DNA from: Prosapia bicincta
Lineage: Eukaryota; Arthropoda; Insecta; Hemiptera; Cercopidae
NCBI GenBank assembly: GCA_036971475.1
Contig: JBAIZL010000004.1
Location: 66,122,240 to 66,186,239 of the forward strand
Reading direction: 5' to 3'
DNA: 64,000 nucleotides
In this document: one piece after another, positions 13,201-23,409 of the stretch
Layout of the letters: the number at the start of each line of letters is the position of its first letter
Numbering within the stretch: the first letter of the stretch is position 1
Notes under the pieces: model-generated
Told to the model about the DNA's origin: nothing
The model's input: only the letters and a program-made list of their open reading frames with translations
The model's database searches: none
Position numbers and translations under genes: made by a program

Positions 13201-16200
13201 CTGGGCGACCGGGGCAAAAATAAAAGTTAGATCCACAAAACATATTCCTTAAAGTTAGATATAACTGGATTTTGAGTATTAGGTTGCATGCATCTAGGGC
13301 CGAACATGACACAATCCACAACGCAACTTTGTTAACGAGCTTGAAACTTGTCCACGAAACGCCGCTCGCTCTGTGTGTTTAGCCAGTAACTCCTAGAGCC
13401 CCGTAAAGTTTACATGTATTGGTAGGGTCGCGCCAAGCAGCTCGCTCTGTGTGTTTGTGTGAAGCGTTACACACAGTTGTAGTGTTAGGGGGTGCACTTC
13501 CACGCCAACAACCACGCGACGCCCCTGTTCCTTACACAGTATCTGGATAAATTTGTCGTAGAGCATCATTCAATTATTTCTGTTAGTTCATTCTCTTTCT
13601 CTCTCCCCCTCCTCTCTCTCTCCTCCTCCCCCCTATATTTTTAAAATTTTCAATCATTAATAAAATACTTTTTGTTCATCCACTCAAGTTCAAATACATT
13701 TTTTTAAAACTTATAATCGATGACATTTAATGTTAATATAGGTTTTTTTTAATAATAAATTCATTAATAAATTTAATGAATTAATTTTAGTTTTATATAG
13801 AAAACTTTGCACAAAAGGGACAAGGTATGCAATACAGTTATTTCGTCCCACTTGGCTTAAATAAGTAATAAAATACGATTTCATAAAAAGCTGATTTTAT
13901 GCCATAGGCTATGTGGTGAAATAGCTGTTTTAATGGATATGTTATGTTACTTTATTTATATTAATTGTAATTATTTAATAAAAAGTAACTAAATAAAATT
14001 TTTCTCTGTTGATCCTTTGCTTTTGACAAGAGCACCACAAACGCCTGTAGTCTGTAAAAAAGTCACATTTATATAGCATTTACGCCAAACTTGGTTAATC
14101 ATCAATATAACAAAATTCTTAAAGATCGAGCTGTTTAATATATTGTGCTACTTAATCTCATAGATTGTGTATAGTTTAACATATTTTTGCCTTCTATTCT
14201 CTTAATGCATTGCTTCAATTGCATCTGGTAACAATCAGCATATATTTCACTACTGTTTTATAAACAAGTAATTTAACAAACTCATACCAGAAGGAACGCA
14301 AAACCCCTCATAGCTATGCCGCGCCCTCTTCAGATGCTTCTTGTTCCTTATCAGTAAACTGAAAAAGAGGATCTTTTACCTATTTTAAAAAAATCTCTTA
14401 TAAACCTGAATCTAAAACTAAATACTTTTTAAATGTTTTAAACTTGCCTATAGTAGCACTTACTTTGCTTGTTGAGGACGGCCGTTTCGGGAGATGTGTC
14501 CCTTTGTCAACTCAGACCGTAACACATCTCCCGAAACGGCTGTTCTCAACAAGCAAAGTAAGTGCTACTATAGGCAAGTTTAAAACATTTAAAAAGTGTT
14601 TAGTGATTACTAGTAGCTCACGTGAAGATGGAATCAACAAATGTGAATCTAAAATTTTAACAAAAAATTATATCCCATAGATTTACTGTTTTAGAAAATT
14701 TTTGAGAACTTCCTAAGAACAGTAAGTATAAGAAACTTCACTAACTCCAAAAAATACTCCTAATAAACTCTTTTGTACCATCTGTTAAACCACCATTGCC
14801 TCAATCGACATAAAAAACCTATACACTAATGTGCCCATAGAACAAACACTTCACATACTACAAAATATGCTCACAGCAAACAACACTCCACATAAACTCA
14901 CACATGAAATAATCACAATCACCAAACTCATCACATCACAAAACTACTTCACATACCAACACAAATTCTACACACAGAAAGACGGTCTCCCTATGGGTTC
15001 CCCCATCTCAGGCATCCTAGCGGAAATATTCCTACACCACATCGAACAACAATATATTCTACAGAACAATAATCACACATAAAATAGTTTATTACCATAG
15101 ATATGTAGATGAGATTTTAATATTTTACAATGGCAACAAACGACAAATCAAACAACTACACAATTACATTAATACCATACACCAAAACCTCATATTTACC
15201 CTCGAATTAGAAGAAAACAATAAAATAAACTTTCTAGACCTTACCATAACCAAACAAAACACCAGACATAATTTCAAAATATACAGAAAACCAACAACTA
15301 TACGGTCATATATAATACATCTAATCACCCCACACAACACAAACACGCTGCATTTAATCATATGTTACACCGCCTAATCAATATACCAATGCTACAGAAA
15401 GACTACGACAAAGAACTTAACACCATAAAATACATCGCTCAACAAAACGGTTACCAACACACACTCATAGACAACATACTCAGGAAAATTAAACATAAAC
15501 ACCATCAAACGGTCACGCAGACAAACCACACACAAAAAACAACAAATACATATCCCTCACCTACTACAACAAAAACACACACAAAATAGCCTCCATATTT
15601 AAAAAACTTTATTACCAAATATCCTACAAAACAACAAACACTTTAAGACAGCACATACAACCTTTTCAAAAAGAAACTGACAAATACAAACTCTCAGGTA
15701 TTTACAAATTAACTTATAACAATTGCCCCAACTATTACATCGGCAAAACTGGAAGGTCATTCTATACACGCTACAAAGAACACATTACGCACAAAAAAAC
15801 AAACAAACCCTAAATCCAGCTACACAAAACACCTAAAAACACCCAACACACACATACCAATTTAAATGTTCTACACACATTAAAACAAAGTAAAAAACTA
15901 ACAACCTTAGAAAAATATGAAATATACAAACACTACACAACAGACAGGGAAAATGTATTAAACGATCACACACACTTTGAAGCCAACAGCCTTTTCTATT
16001 ATGACACACAACTCAAACAACCCACCCCATTCCACAGTCATAAATCCATTCCAATTAGAGCCTTTACACCTCACCGATGCCACCAGTAGAGGGTTAGCTT
16101 CCTAAAAGGAACGAATGTTTTGAAACACGTCAGCAAGTAAGCAATTACGCATTAACTTAGTTAAGTATTTTTAAAATTAGTTTAATCAGTGAATCCAAGA

Positions 16201-19200
16201 TGATTACATCAAGCAACTTAAAAAATAAAAGTTAGACAGTTGACTTGTAACTTGTACATTTTTTGTTTTTCAAGTACTCTGTATGCTTTTACTTTGGCTG
16301 TTGTATATATACCTTGTACTTTTTACATTTGTATGGATATGTGTGTATGAAGTTATTGTTGATAAGATTTAATGTACTCCAGCTAACTCGCTCCTCAGCA
16401 CCCAACAGTATTACCAGTCTAAACAGCAGTTCCCAGAGCCTAGTATCAACCTGCAGCTGACCAAGCCTACAATTGGACCGGGTAACCTCATTCAGGACCC
16501 TGACTCTGTGCCACTCAACTTCCATGCAATCAGCGCCGCTTATAACCTCCGAAGTAAGTCGTAATCATAGTTTGATAGGGTGAGAATACAGTCATATTTT
16601 TAATTTCTTAATAAAACACATTTGAATTTATTTATTCAACATTCCGCTACTTTGAGGTATTTATTTCTCAATTGGCCAATGTAGGCCATTCCAATATGGC
16701 AATATAAAAACTAAATGTCCAATATACCTTTTTCAAAACTAGCTATATTTTTTCCTCAATCAATTTTGCTAACATAACTTCTTATTTTATCACACCATGC
16801 AATAACTTTACCAAACCATTTAATTCCTTAACCTACTGCTTTCTCTTATTCCTTTCTTTAATTTGTTAAACTACAATCAATATTTTTAATAACACTCACT
16901 ATTTTTTATCTGAAAACATGATTTAACCTTTTCCTTTCCTAAATCTCTTTTTTGCTTTCCATTTTGTTTATTTCGATCATTCAACATCTTCAATTTACAT
17001 TTTATCCACCACATAATACAATAAATTCTTCACGGCATTTTTTCTTTCTGCTATATAATAATCTTATGCTTCACTAATGTTTTCAACATAAGGTTATTCT
17101 CACTTTATTCAGCCACTTAATATTCTCTATTCATTATCAAACTTCATTTCTTTTTTCAATTTAGTTATTACACTTTCTATTTGTAATATTACCTTCCATT
17201 CCAATCTTTTACTAACCTACTCAACAAGTGTCAGAGAGCTCCCATGCTATCTACTAGACTCCCTACTACTAGAGGACTGTTTCCTGCTACTGGTACTATA
17301 AGTGAGTACTAGAGATCAAGTCACTTTGATGCCAGACCCCAAACATGCCAAGAGCTTTATAAGACTGGACTAGGTGGGGTGTGTACTAATAAAAATGACA
17401 AATATCCTATCTGTAAGTACTATACCTTCCTAATACTAGAGGACTGTTTCCTGCTACTGGTACTACGAGTACTAGAGATCAAGTCAATTTGATGCCAGAC
17501 CCCAAACATGCCAAGAGCTTTAATAAAAGACTGGGCTAGGTGGGGTGTGTACTAATAAAAATGACAAATATTTTAGACATCTTAGCTGTAAATTTTATGA
17601 TTTATTAAATTATTGATTCTTTTTTGTTTTCCTTGTACCTTTTTCCAAAATATGTTGATCAATCTTTCTAATGTAACTACAGTTCTAATTTTATGGCTAG
17701 TTAATATAGCCTATTCCATTTGCAAAAATCTTTTCTATTTTTTTTTATATTATTTTTTATTTATGCAATCAATCTTTAAGCATGCCCTCAGTTCTAATTT
17801 GAACAGCCTACTAAATAATATGTTCACTTCACCAAATCTTTTTCCTGTTTTCTCTTTTGCAACTTACCCTCATTCTTTCAACAGTAATTTTCTCAACATA
17901 CCTTTAATTCTCATTTTTTTATAACCAATTGCTATCTATTCTTCGCCAAAACCTATTTTTGCAACCTCTACATCTTTCTTTAGCAGAACTAAAAATTAGG
18001 CGTAACTTTGAGTTACGGTCTGAGTTGACAAAGGGACACATCTCCCGAAACGGCCGTCCTCAACAAATATAAGTAACTGCTACTATAGGCAAGTTTGTAA
18101 ATATTTACAACTGTTTAGTGTAAGGTAGTAGCTCAGGTGAAGATAGAAACAACAAATATAAAAATTAGCACTTTCAGTACTTCTAAGATGTGCTCGGGAA
18201 ATCTAGATAGTGTAATTGTAGTAAAATAAAGATTTTTGTATTGTAGTTGGTGGGTTTTATTTACTTAAATAAAAATTGTATAGCAGGTAAGACAAAAGAA
18301 AATTCAAAAAATTGATAAGCTTGTAAAAGATTATAGTTTAAAAGTTGGTTTCTATTGAAAGATGATCTTATATTGAGTCATTGAGAACAATTTATCACTT
18401 ACAATACTTCTGTTTTTGTAAAATGAGGGCGATCAGCTGATATAACTACTATCCTCTACTAAAGATAGGAGAAGGTTATGAATAATGGTTACTTCAAGGA
18501 AGAGATATAAAACTCATTAGACCAAGATGAAGGAAAGATATTATGGCATCATGTGTTGGGACTTGCAGCATTAGACCTTATATCTCTTGATACAAGAGGT
18601 GTTTATTTGTTACACCCACTTGTGAGAAGATGGGATAGAGAATAGATGAAATTAGGTAGATCTAAGGTAAGGATATAACACTACCCTAATACTGGGAGTA
18701 GATAAGTATGACACTGACACGAGAAATGTTACCTGAAGTACATCTGCTCTCAATGTGGTTAAGAGATCTATCTACTTCATTGCTATAGGTAAAGCCCCAG
18801 CAGACAGAGGGGAGTAACAGTCAAAGGGTGCACCACAGAACTCAAACAAAATTACATAAGTATGTCAAAAATAAATTTTATTGTCCAGTTTGAGTGCATT
18901 AGTATTTTTTAACAATAAGGTCAAATGTAACTGAACATAGATAAAACAATATTCCTGTTTTAAACTACTACAAAAGCCAACCTTTACAAATTTTTTTAAA
19001 GAAAAAGGTACCCGTAAGAAAATTACTAGCAAATATGAAATTTAATTTTAGGACATAATTATACATTAAAAACATTCCAACAAAGAGCTGTAGGTTTTTG
19101 TATTGCTATTTGTTTTTCTCTACAGTAAATTTTATAAAATTCACTGTTTGAAGACTGACATCAACACTTCAGAGATCCATTTCCGGAAGAGAGCTCTACC

Positions 19201-21764
19201 AGAAATGTCTACAATGGTATTAGCGTCAATGTCAAGAAAAACTCTCCCCTACCCTCTTCATACTGCAGGTGTAGGTACATGAGGGGGGTTACTGGAGCCA
19301 ACGGACAGGAGCACACATCATTAAGCTTCGGGAAGGGGCACTGGAGGTGCTATTTATCTCACTGGTCCCCCCCTTCTCAGCAAACTGTGTAGAGAAAGAA
19401 CACAGATTAGAAAATGTTATGTAACATTTACTGTAGTAAATAAGTAAATGCATTGGCTTTACTTAAAAATAAATCGTCAAGAAATATGTATAACTTGAAG
19501 ACCTCATACAGCTGACTAATTACTACTTAAAATTATTTATAAGTATTTAAAATTTACCAACTCAAATCCGTACTAAATATACACGATAAACGAATCCTTC
19601 AACTGACCTTCTAATAATGTATTTCCCTTTTAAATTTCGTAATCCTCTGCTTTTATACACAATCTGTACTATAATAGCAATAACCAACATTTTCCCTTGT
19701 TTTATCTCACCTACTTTACTCTGTACTATTTTATTACTCCTGTCTTTAACCTTGCTTACTAACCTCTTTTTACTTTTTTTCCAAATTAATGTGTTTAAAG
19801 TCCCAATGAGATTATCATGAATAAGAACATGATTCACTGCCTTATAGATAGTCTGTCTTCTAATGTTATTTTAAAACATCAAGTATAACAGGATGTTGTC
19901 TATCTTTATATATTAAATCTAAAGTCGCTTGATGTAATCCTCTTGAATCCACTGATTAAACTATAATTAAAAGACACTTAACTAAATGAATATGTAATGG
20001 GCTTACTTGCTTTTTGAGCTTACAAGGAACTATTGTTTCGACACACGTCAGCAAGTAAGCCCATTACGTATTTACGTAGTTGAGTATTTTTTAATTATAG
20101 ATATATTAAATCTATTTTGCTCAAGGGCGGTTCCAAGAAAGGGGCAGCAGGAGCAATGGCCCCCCCCTGAGAATTTAGATACTATTTTTATTTTAGAAAT
20201 ATATTTTTCATATTCGTAACACATTAAAATCTATCCCAGTTTAGCCCTACTTATAAACATGTATTTTTCATTTCACTTTTATTTTAAAGCCATATATATT
20301 GTTTTTACATTTATATAATGTTATGTATAGAAATTCATCTGATAACATTGGTAATTTTACTCAGGATAAACAACACTGGCATGTCGCGCTTTAGTTCCGT
20401 ACTGGCTCGGCTATACTAACAGTCTATGTACTACGACCCCGAGCCATTTGATGAAAGCTAAACAATATTTTGTATTATGTACAAATTAATAAATTTTGGT
20501 ATCTATGTAAATCCAGGTAAAATGCGTTTTGATGAAAAAAGTACCAAATTTCCTGTGATTTTTCAAGTACAAGAATAGCTTCCAGGCCTTCATTTTTGAA
20601 AGTTTTCTGCCCCAAAACCACCCCATGTTTTCCTGCCATTGTGAACCCCCGAATTCTACCCTTGATTTTGTTGATCATGTAAATATAATAACGTGATGTG
20701 TTTTTAAAATACTGTACTTGCGTTTTTAATATAGTAAATGTTCTAATTTTGTATTTATGTTTGGAACGCCTACTTTTTTAACACAATTTCTTTTGTAAAA
20801 AACAAATTCTCTATCACATCAAAATATAACAATAATTTTGTACCAGAAAGTTGTTTTACTATAAGAATCTAATACCAACAGTTAGGGTTGCAGTATGGCT
20901 TTCCATTACCAACATAACAGAATATATTACCATATGAAACACTTAGTTCTACATTGAAGGTAATTTGTTATAGGTTCTTGTAGAAAGAGACCAACGATGT
21001 TGCTGGTAAAATTTTGTAGTTTTGGTTAAAAATATTCTTGTTAGTAAAAAGAAATAATTATAAAAATGAAGGCTATGAAGCTCTTCATTAATTACAAATT
21101 TGGGTAATTGCATATTATATGAAGACCAATATTATACCGCACGCTGCAGTGGCTAGGTTAGTTTATCATAAAAATGTTACTATTACTTCCATGTTAAAAT
21201 ACGATTCAGATGTGGGCAAGTACTAAATAGAGGAACAAGAGGCATCGAGGTATCTTCGGAATATTCATGTGATGATTGGGTGTCATGATGACAAGTAATT
21301 CTCACAGTAAGTCAAATAGTCTGTCCTGTATCAATATTTAGTGTTCTTAAATCCCCTGCAAAATAACCTCTAAAAATAGTGGCCTCCGTATAATACATAT
21401 GTACCCAGATTTGTTTTAACCGTTGACTGTATATTAGATTCTTGATAATATCAACACACTTCTCATCATATTAATAGAAATACTATAATAATTAGAAAAT
21501 ACTCATTATATCTATAAAAATACACCATTAAATGTATGCTGTTATAAAGATCTATTTACCCCATTATAAATTGTCCAATAACCAAAATGGTGCTCTGTAT
21601 AAAAACCCTTAATTCTATATTTAATTTAATTTTTTTCAGATTTACAGACACTTCAGAAAAGACAAACCTCTAATTTTGGTTGGAGCCGTTTCCCTAAAAA
21701 AGGGACACACAGATTTCGCAGAGAGTATCAAAACAGAATACCTCTTCTTCCATTCAAAGTGTAA
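4185..21764 (+). CDS. Cuticle protein with Rebers-Riddiford chitin-binding domain, four exons
   Basis: Secreted structural protein that binds chitin in the exoskeleton (CPR family, chitin_bind_4). The spliced exons are 4185-4277, 12743-12935, 16383-16553 and 21640-21764. Phases join cleanly (0, 1, 1) to give 193 residues before TAA at 21762-21764. The N-terminus is hydrophobic (LVIGLVVTQVNG), the end of a signal peptide. Residues about 33-95 hold the RR domain: YEFRYAIDE, then a GRFVKGAYSLLEPSGK block, TVNYEVDGKKGF and TAVVETKFP. This matches the RR-2-like pattern G-x-Y-x-x-x-x-P-x-G-x-x-R-x-V-x-Y. The tail is Gln-rich and basic. The start Met is unresolved: either a small upstream exon joins at the AG before 4185, or translation starts at ATG 4131 in the same frame. 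Introns of 8.5, 3.4 and 5.1 kb are full of mobile elements. Confidence 0.85.
4351..5098 (+). repeat. Tandem array, four copies of a roughly 187-bp unit
   Basis: Copies begin with AATTTTGTTGTTCCCATGG at 4351, 4536, 4723 and 4910 (spacing 185, 187, 187) and end with a GTGTGAGTCGCACAC-type palindrome and ATCGTGCGTAA. Units are over 90% alike by eye. The array lies in the first visible intron of the cuticle gene, 73 bases after the donor. Confidence 0.92.
5099..5985. other. Intron sequence with an inverted relative at 12.1 kb
   Basis: No coding sequence recognised. The block at about 5670-5820 (ending TCGACCCACTCGCCAGGCA) resembles the reverse complement of about 12,075-12,205 (GGCGAGTGGGTCGGGAGAG, GAGTAAACGCCC), so two diverged arms of an older element flank the non-LTR retrotransposon between them. 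Confidence 0.4.
6000..6200. repeat. Foldback element, hammerhead-like family G, copy 1
   Basis: Near-perfect inverted repeat. Left arm 6004-6080 (AACTTGCCTATAGTAGCACTT then GTTGAGGACGGCC) and right arm about 6085-6176 in reverse, ending TATAGGTAAGTT, flanked by TTTTTAAAAA. The same family is at 14,437-14,585, 18,005-18,095 and 44,950-45,035. The right arm contains the hammerhead-like fold listed at 6101-6142. It is probably a relic of a PLE terminal repeat, but no RT is attached. Confidence 0.75.
6101..6142 (+). ncRNA. Hammerhead-like fold with UUGACAA core
   Basis: Stem I is TGAG (6101-6104) with CTCA (6139-6142). The core UUGACAA is at 6105-6111. Stem II is GGGA (6113-6116) with TCCC (6123-6126). 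GAA follows at 6127-6129. Stem III is AUGG/CCGU (6130-6137) with no loop, and C6138 is the expected cleavage-site base. Relative to the hammerhead consensus CUGAUGA, positions 3 and 8 have changed together from C-G to U-A. The opposite arm (6046-6085, - strand) has UUGAUAA. Activity is unknown. Confidence 0.45.
6748..8078 (+). pseudogene. LINE ORF1: Gag-like protein with CCHC zinc knuckles, broken
   Basis: Nucleic-acid-binding protein of the retrotransposon particle. ATG 6748 opens a 164-residue block (ESPKFLVVSCTEAGKDLSK) typical of LINE Gag proteins. The frame shifts near 7215-7240, then reads VRPYVPNPRRCFKCQRFGH and two further knuckles (CGQCASEGH, CPNCAGDHPARSFNC). An in-frame TGA at 7572-7574 interrupts, and the same frame continues through a coiled-coil-like NCVELNKKIEVLTEQVSQLL segment and an Asn/Ser-rich tail to TAA 8076-8078. 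Two lesions therefore separate this copy from a working ORF1. ORF2 begins 5 bases later. Confidence 0.85.
8084..11766 (+). pseudogene. LINE ORF2: endonuclease, reverse transcriptase, RNase H, one frameshift
   Basis: Replication protein of the LINE: it nicks target DNA and primes reverse transcription there. Residues 1-220 form the APE endonuclease (QWNINGVRSHIEDL, ICIQETHL, LVGDFNAHHVSWGS near 132, SDHIPIEIS near 209). The RT covers about 440-738 (APGPDDIVYSMIKNL, VFFDLEKAYDMAWRRG near 579, GVPQGGVLSVTLF near 638, active site FVDD near 669). At 10,292-10,300 the frame ends (GTRIM-stop) and continues in another frame as VRFLGLLFDKRLSW, consistent with a small deletion in the RT thumb. The second part holds RNase H (FTDGS at about 10,970, TAEL 11,071, CDSKSA 11,140, ADE 11,300) and a C-terminal Cys/His motif (CPFCRNNITIKHILLDC). 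Only this lesion separates ORF2 from being open. Confidence 0.92.
11950..12742. other. Intron sequence upstream of the RR-domain exon
   Basis: AT-rich with no recognisable coding sequence except the acceptor at its end. The block at about 12,075-12,205 is the inverted relative of 5670-5820. Confidence 0.4.
12743..12935 (+). CDS. Cuticle gene exon: RR chitin-binding domain
   Basis: Acceptor TTGTGATTACAG and donor CCAG|GTCTGT (weaker than GTAAGT but the only one that fits). It holds almost the whole RR domain. GC content is visibly higher than the surrounding introns, as expected for coding sequence. A PLE-derived foldback starts immediately downstream (about 12,955), leaving little native intron next to the donor. 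Confidence 0.88.
12955..13160. repeat. PLE-C terminal-repeat foldback, copy 1
   Basis: Two arms face each other: CTTAACTAAGTGAATACGTA followed by ATTGCTTACTTGCTGACGC (12,986-13,025) and its reverse complement at 13,055-13,098, continuing to TGATTACATCAAGAAACTT. The same sequence ends the PLE at 16,085-16,220 and recurs at 19,925-20,100, 28,640-28,820 and 31,877-32,400. It carries the remnant GAAACGCGUC|AGCAAGUAAGC, like the 3' half of a hammerhead. Confidence 0.75.
13160..14430. other. Intron with a dispersed-repeat copy (about 13,640-14,020)
   Basis: No gene. The part from TTCATCCACTCAAGTTCAAA (about 13,675) through TTTATATTAATTGTAATTAT (about 13,955) matches 22,690-22,850 and 56,670-57,320. 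The region 13,200-13,520 is GC-richer and contains CGCTCGCTCTGTGTGTTT twice (about 13,364 and 13,440), but codes for nothing I recognise. Confidence 0.4.
14437..14590. repeat. Foldback element family G, copy 2
   Basis: Inverted repeat with arms AACTTGCCTATAGTAGCACTT (from 14,441) and AAGTGCTACTATAGGCAAGTT (ending 14,581). The left arm contains a complete hammerhead-like fold on the - strand (14,473-14,514). The right arm lost its core by an internal deletion. Confidence 0.8.
14473..14514 (-). ncRNA. Hammerhead-like fold, UUGACAA core, stem III ACGG/CCGU
   Basis: Read on the - strand: TGAG, UUGACAA, A, GGGA, loop, TCCC, GAA, ACGGCCGU, C, CTCA. All stems pair without mismatch (TGAG/CTCA, GGGA/TCCC, ACGG/CCGU). 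Positions 3 and 8 are U and A instead of C and G. Same design as 6101-6142 and 18,021-18,062. Confidence 0.45.
14775..16220 (+). mobile_element. Penelope-like element (PLE-C): degraded RT and GIY-YIG body plus 3' repeat
   Basis: PLEs encode one protein with a telomerase-like RT and a GIY-YIG endonuclease. Visible in order: IASIDIKNLYTNVP (about 14,800); KDGLPMGSPISGILAEIF (about 14,980); the active-site box YVDEILIFY (about 15,101), where the second catalytic Asp of YVDD is Glu; KINFLDLTI; then GIYKLTYNNCPNYYIGKTGRS (about 15,700) with TRYKEHI, the GIY-YIG nuclease; then a tail ending DRENVLNDHTHFEAN (about 15,950). At least three frame changes break the ORF. The end, 16,085-16,220, is the PLE-C terminal repeat. 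The first part of the RT is missing. It lies in cuticle intron 2, same strand. Confidence 0.85.
16383..16553 (+). CDS. Cuticle gene exon: Gln-rich linker
   Basis: The acceptor at ACTCCAG|CT (16382/16383) is chosen over the later CTCCTCAG (16398) because only the former keeps the frame after the phase-1 upstream exon. It then reads ANSLLSTQQYYQ and onward without a stop. Donor CGAA|GTAAGT. It encodes about 57 residues ending with FHAISAAYNLR. Confidence 0.83.
16560..18000. other. AT-rich third intron of the cuticle gene
   Basis: No gene; long T/C-rich stretch 16,650-17,220. The only structure I see is the tandem duplication listed at 17,268-17,573. Confidence 0.4.
17268..17573 (+). repeat. 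Tandem duplication, two copies of about 167 bp
   Basis: ACTAGAGGACTGTTTCCTGC begins at 17,268 and again at 17,435. Both copies run through GATGCCAGACCCCAAACATG to GGTGTGTACTAATAAAAATG with small indels. Origin unknown. Confidence 0.85.
18005..18265 (+). repeat. Family G element, copy 3 (single arm)
   Basis: Only one arm is present: GAGTTACGGTCTGAG through CTACTATAGGCAAGTT. The flank continues with a GGTGAAGATAGAAACAACAA block like the flanks of the other copies, then TTTTTGTATTGTAGTTGGTGGG, a phrase shared with 27,340-27,366. It contains the fold at 18,021-18,062. Confidence 0.7.
18021..18062 (+). ncRNA. Hammerhead-like fold, UUGACAA core
   Basis: TGAG 18,021-18,024 pairs with CTCA 18,059-18,062. 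The core is UUGACAA, then GGGA/TCCC, GAA, ACGG/CCGU and C18058. It is identical in design to the 14.5-kb copy, so the altered core is a family feature and not a private mutation. Confidence 0.45.
18270..19920. other. Unassigned intron sequence
   Basis: No exon or domain recognised. A GC-richer stretch at 19,140-19,400 (ending in a poly-C run) lacks a coding frame I can identify. The overlapping open frames at 19,562-19,837 on both strands have no motif. Confidence 0.35.
19925..20105. repeat. PLE-C terminal-repeat foldback, copy 2
   Basis: Begins GTCGCTTGATGTAATCCTCTT and contains GGGCTTACTTGCT with its complement AGCAAGTAAGCCC (20,051-20,063). Between them is GTTTCGACACACGTC, a mutated GAAACACGUC hammerhead 3' strand. 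No RT attached. Confidence 0.7.
20110..21639. other. Unassigned intron sequence
   Basis: AT-rich, no gene recognised. A short GC-rich block at 20,123-20,170 (GGCGGTTCCAAGAAAGGGGC) looks like the end of a non-autonomous DNA transposon, but I could not find its partner. Confidence 0.3.
21640..21764 (+). CDS. Cuticle gene last exon
   Basis: Acceptor TTTAATTTTTTTCAG; phase 1 joins the previous exon as AAT. It encodes a basic tail (LQTLQKRQTSNFGWSR, then RFRREYQNRIPLLPFKV) and the stop TAA at 21762-21764. The AATAAA at 22061 may be the poly(A) signal. Confidence 0.85.
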
Positions 21765-22315
21765 CCAGTTATAATGAATTCTTTATTATCTTTCATATTT
21801 CTCAGTGCCAACTTAAATATAATTTTGATTACTAACTATTGTACCTCCTTTGACATAATTATTTGGTTTACAGCTGAAAACTATAACATAGAAAATAGAT
21901 TCTATAAACTTGCAGTTTTTGTGTTGTATATCTTGAGGTTTGTCTATAATTACACTTTTGGTATTAACTTAGTGTAATTTTTTTGGTATTAGCTTATAAG
22001 ATTCTATAAAACTTAAGATTTGTAAATAATTTATTGAGCAACTACAAATATGTTTACAAAAATAAAAACTAGGGTTAGACATGTGTTTGTTGTTCATTTT
22101 AAACCTTGATTATTTTTCAATTATTAAACATTTAATTTTAAGGGTATCCACTGTAATATATTTTTAATAGCGTAAGAGAAATGTTCGTCTGTTACGGTGA
22201 GGTCTTTATTCCTCTTTCATTTGAAATACCATAATTTGTACTAGTAAAATAAGTAAAATACTGGATTTAAAATTATAGGAAAATATTTATTTTTAAATTC
22301 TTTCTATTAGCTCAC

Positions 22316-22320
<5 letters not shown>
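21765..22320. other. 3' flank of the cuticle gene
   Basis: AT-rich 3' UTR and intergenic DNA with an AATAAA at 22,061. No other gene. Confidence 0.4.
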
Positions 22321-22361
<41 letters not shown>

Positions 22362-22626
22362 GGTTAGTTTTGGTTGGTAAATATTATTTAGATTTTTTGG
22401 ACTAGGAGACTGACAGACTTACCTTGGTAAGAGTCCACTCTGTAGTCTTGAAATAGAAACACATAAAAGCACTTAAACAATGATATATTTCAACCACAAA
22501 GTGGTCTTTGTCAATCGAAGAGAAAACAAAAAGAAATATGAGAGAATGAAATAAAAAATTTTTTATTTCAAGACTACAGAGTGGACTCTTACCAAGGTAA
22601 GTCTGTCAGTCTCCTAGTCCAAAAAA

Positions 22627-22682
<56 letters not shown>
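22320..22682. repeat. PLE-B terminal repeat hairpin between two (AT)n runs
   Basis: (AT)n runs at 22,320-22,360 and 22,629-22,681 bracket an inverted repeat. TTTTTTGGACTAGGAGACTG, then the CTTACCTTGGTAAGAGTCCAC block, is at 22,390-22,450, and its complement is at 22,563-22,628. The left arm continues through CAACCACAAAGTGGTCTTTG. The same sequence flanks the PLE at 49,962-50,180 and 52,540-52,746, identifying this as a solo terminal repeat. Confidence 0.85.
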
Positions 22683-22684
<2 letters not shown>

Positions 22685-22689
22685 ACAAA

Positions 22690-23400
22690 TTTTCAATCGT
22701 AAATAAAATACTTTTTTGTTCATCCAATCAAGTTCAAATAAATTTTTTTTAATCTATAGTGGATGACAATGGATGTTAATAAAGTTTTTTTCAAATATTT
22801 ACTCAATAATTTAATTATAAAATTTGTGAAGTCCAGCCGGATTCAAACTGAGAATCTTCAAGTTCGAAGTTTGTTGCGCCTTGGCAATGCAACAACTTTC
22901 CAATACCTAGAAAAATATTGCTCGAAGATGTATATGAATTTTTTCCTGTACAACCTTAACCTGTTGCCATGATTACCACACAATATCATAAATAGTGCTC
23001 TAGGGTAACTAAAATAAAATTTTTCTTTGGTAACCTCAGTAGCAATTTGCTTAATTTTTTTTTTTATATTACTTCTTTTTACATCAACAATTGTTTTGTT
23101 CCTTCAGAATTGCACCAAATCAAATTATTGATTTTTTCTGAGTTTAAAAATATATAAAATAATTATACTCCATAAATTAACTTTTTTTATAGTTTCAAAC
23201 TATAAAACTGTTCAAACCGTTTGTTATTCAAACTGGACTTTGTTTGTATTCTTATTTTACAACTTTTACTGATAATTCTCACAATCGGTAGATTGCAGAA
23301 GTCCTTGGTCAATTAGCACTCATTTTTGGAAGTTAACTATGTTTATGAATATTCTTAAGAAATAACTGTACTTGAGAAGATAAAGGATATTGTCTAGACA
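22690..23400. other. Dispersed-repeat copy and intergenic AT-rich DNA
   Basis: 22,690-22,850 matches the family at 13,675 and 56,680 (TTCATCC, CAAGTTCAAATA, GATGTTAATA). The rest has no gene. Confidence 0.45.
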
Positions 23401-23409
23401 CTCTAGACA

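Noticed and set aside
16399..16460. Acceptor CTCCTCAG at 16,398 for cuticle exon 3
   Set aside because: It would put the exon in a frame with an early stop after the phase-1 upstream exon; the acceptor at 16,382 keeps the frame.
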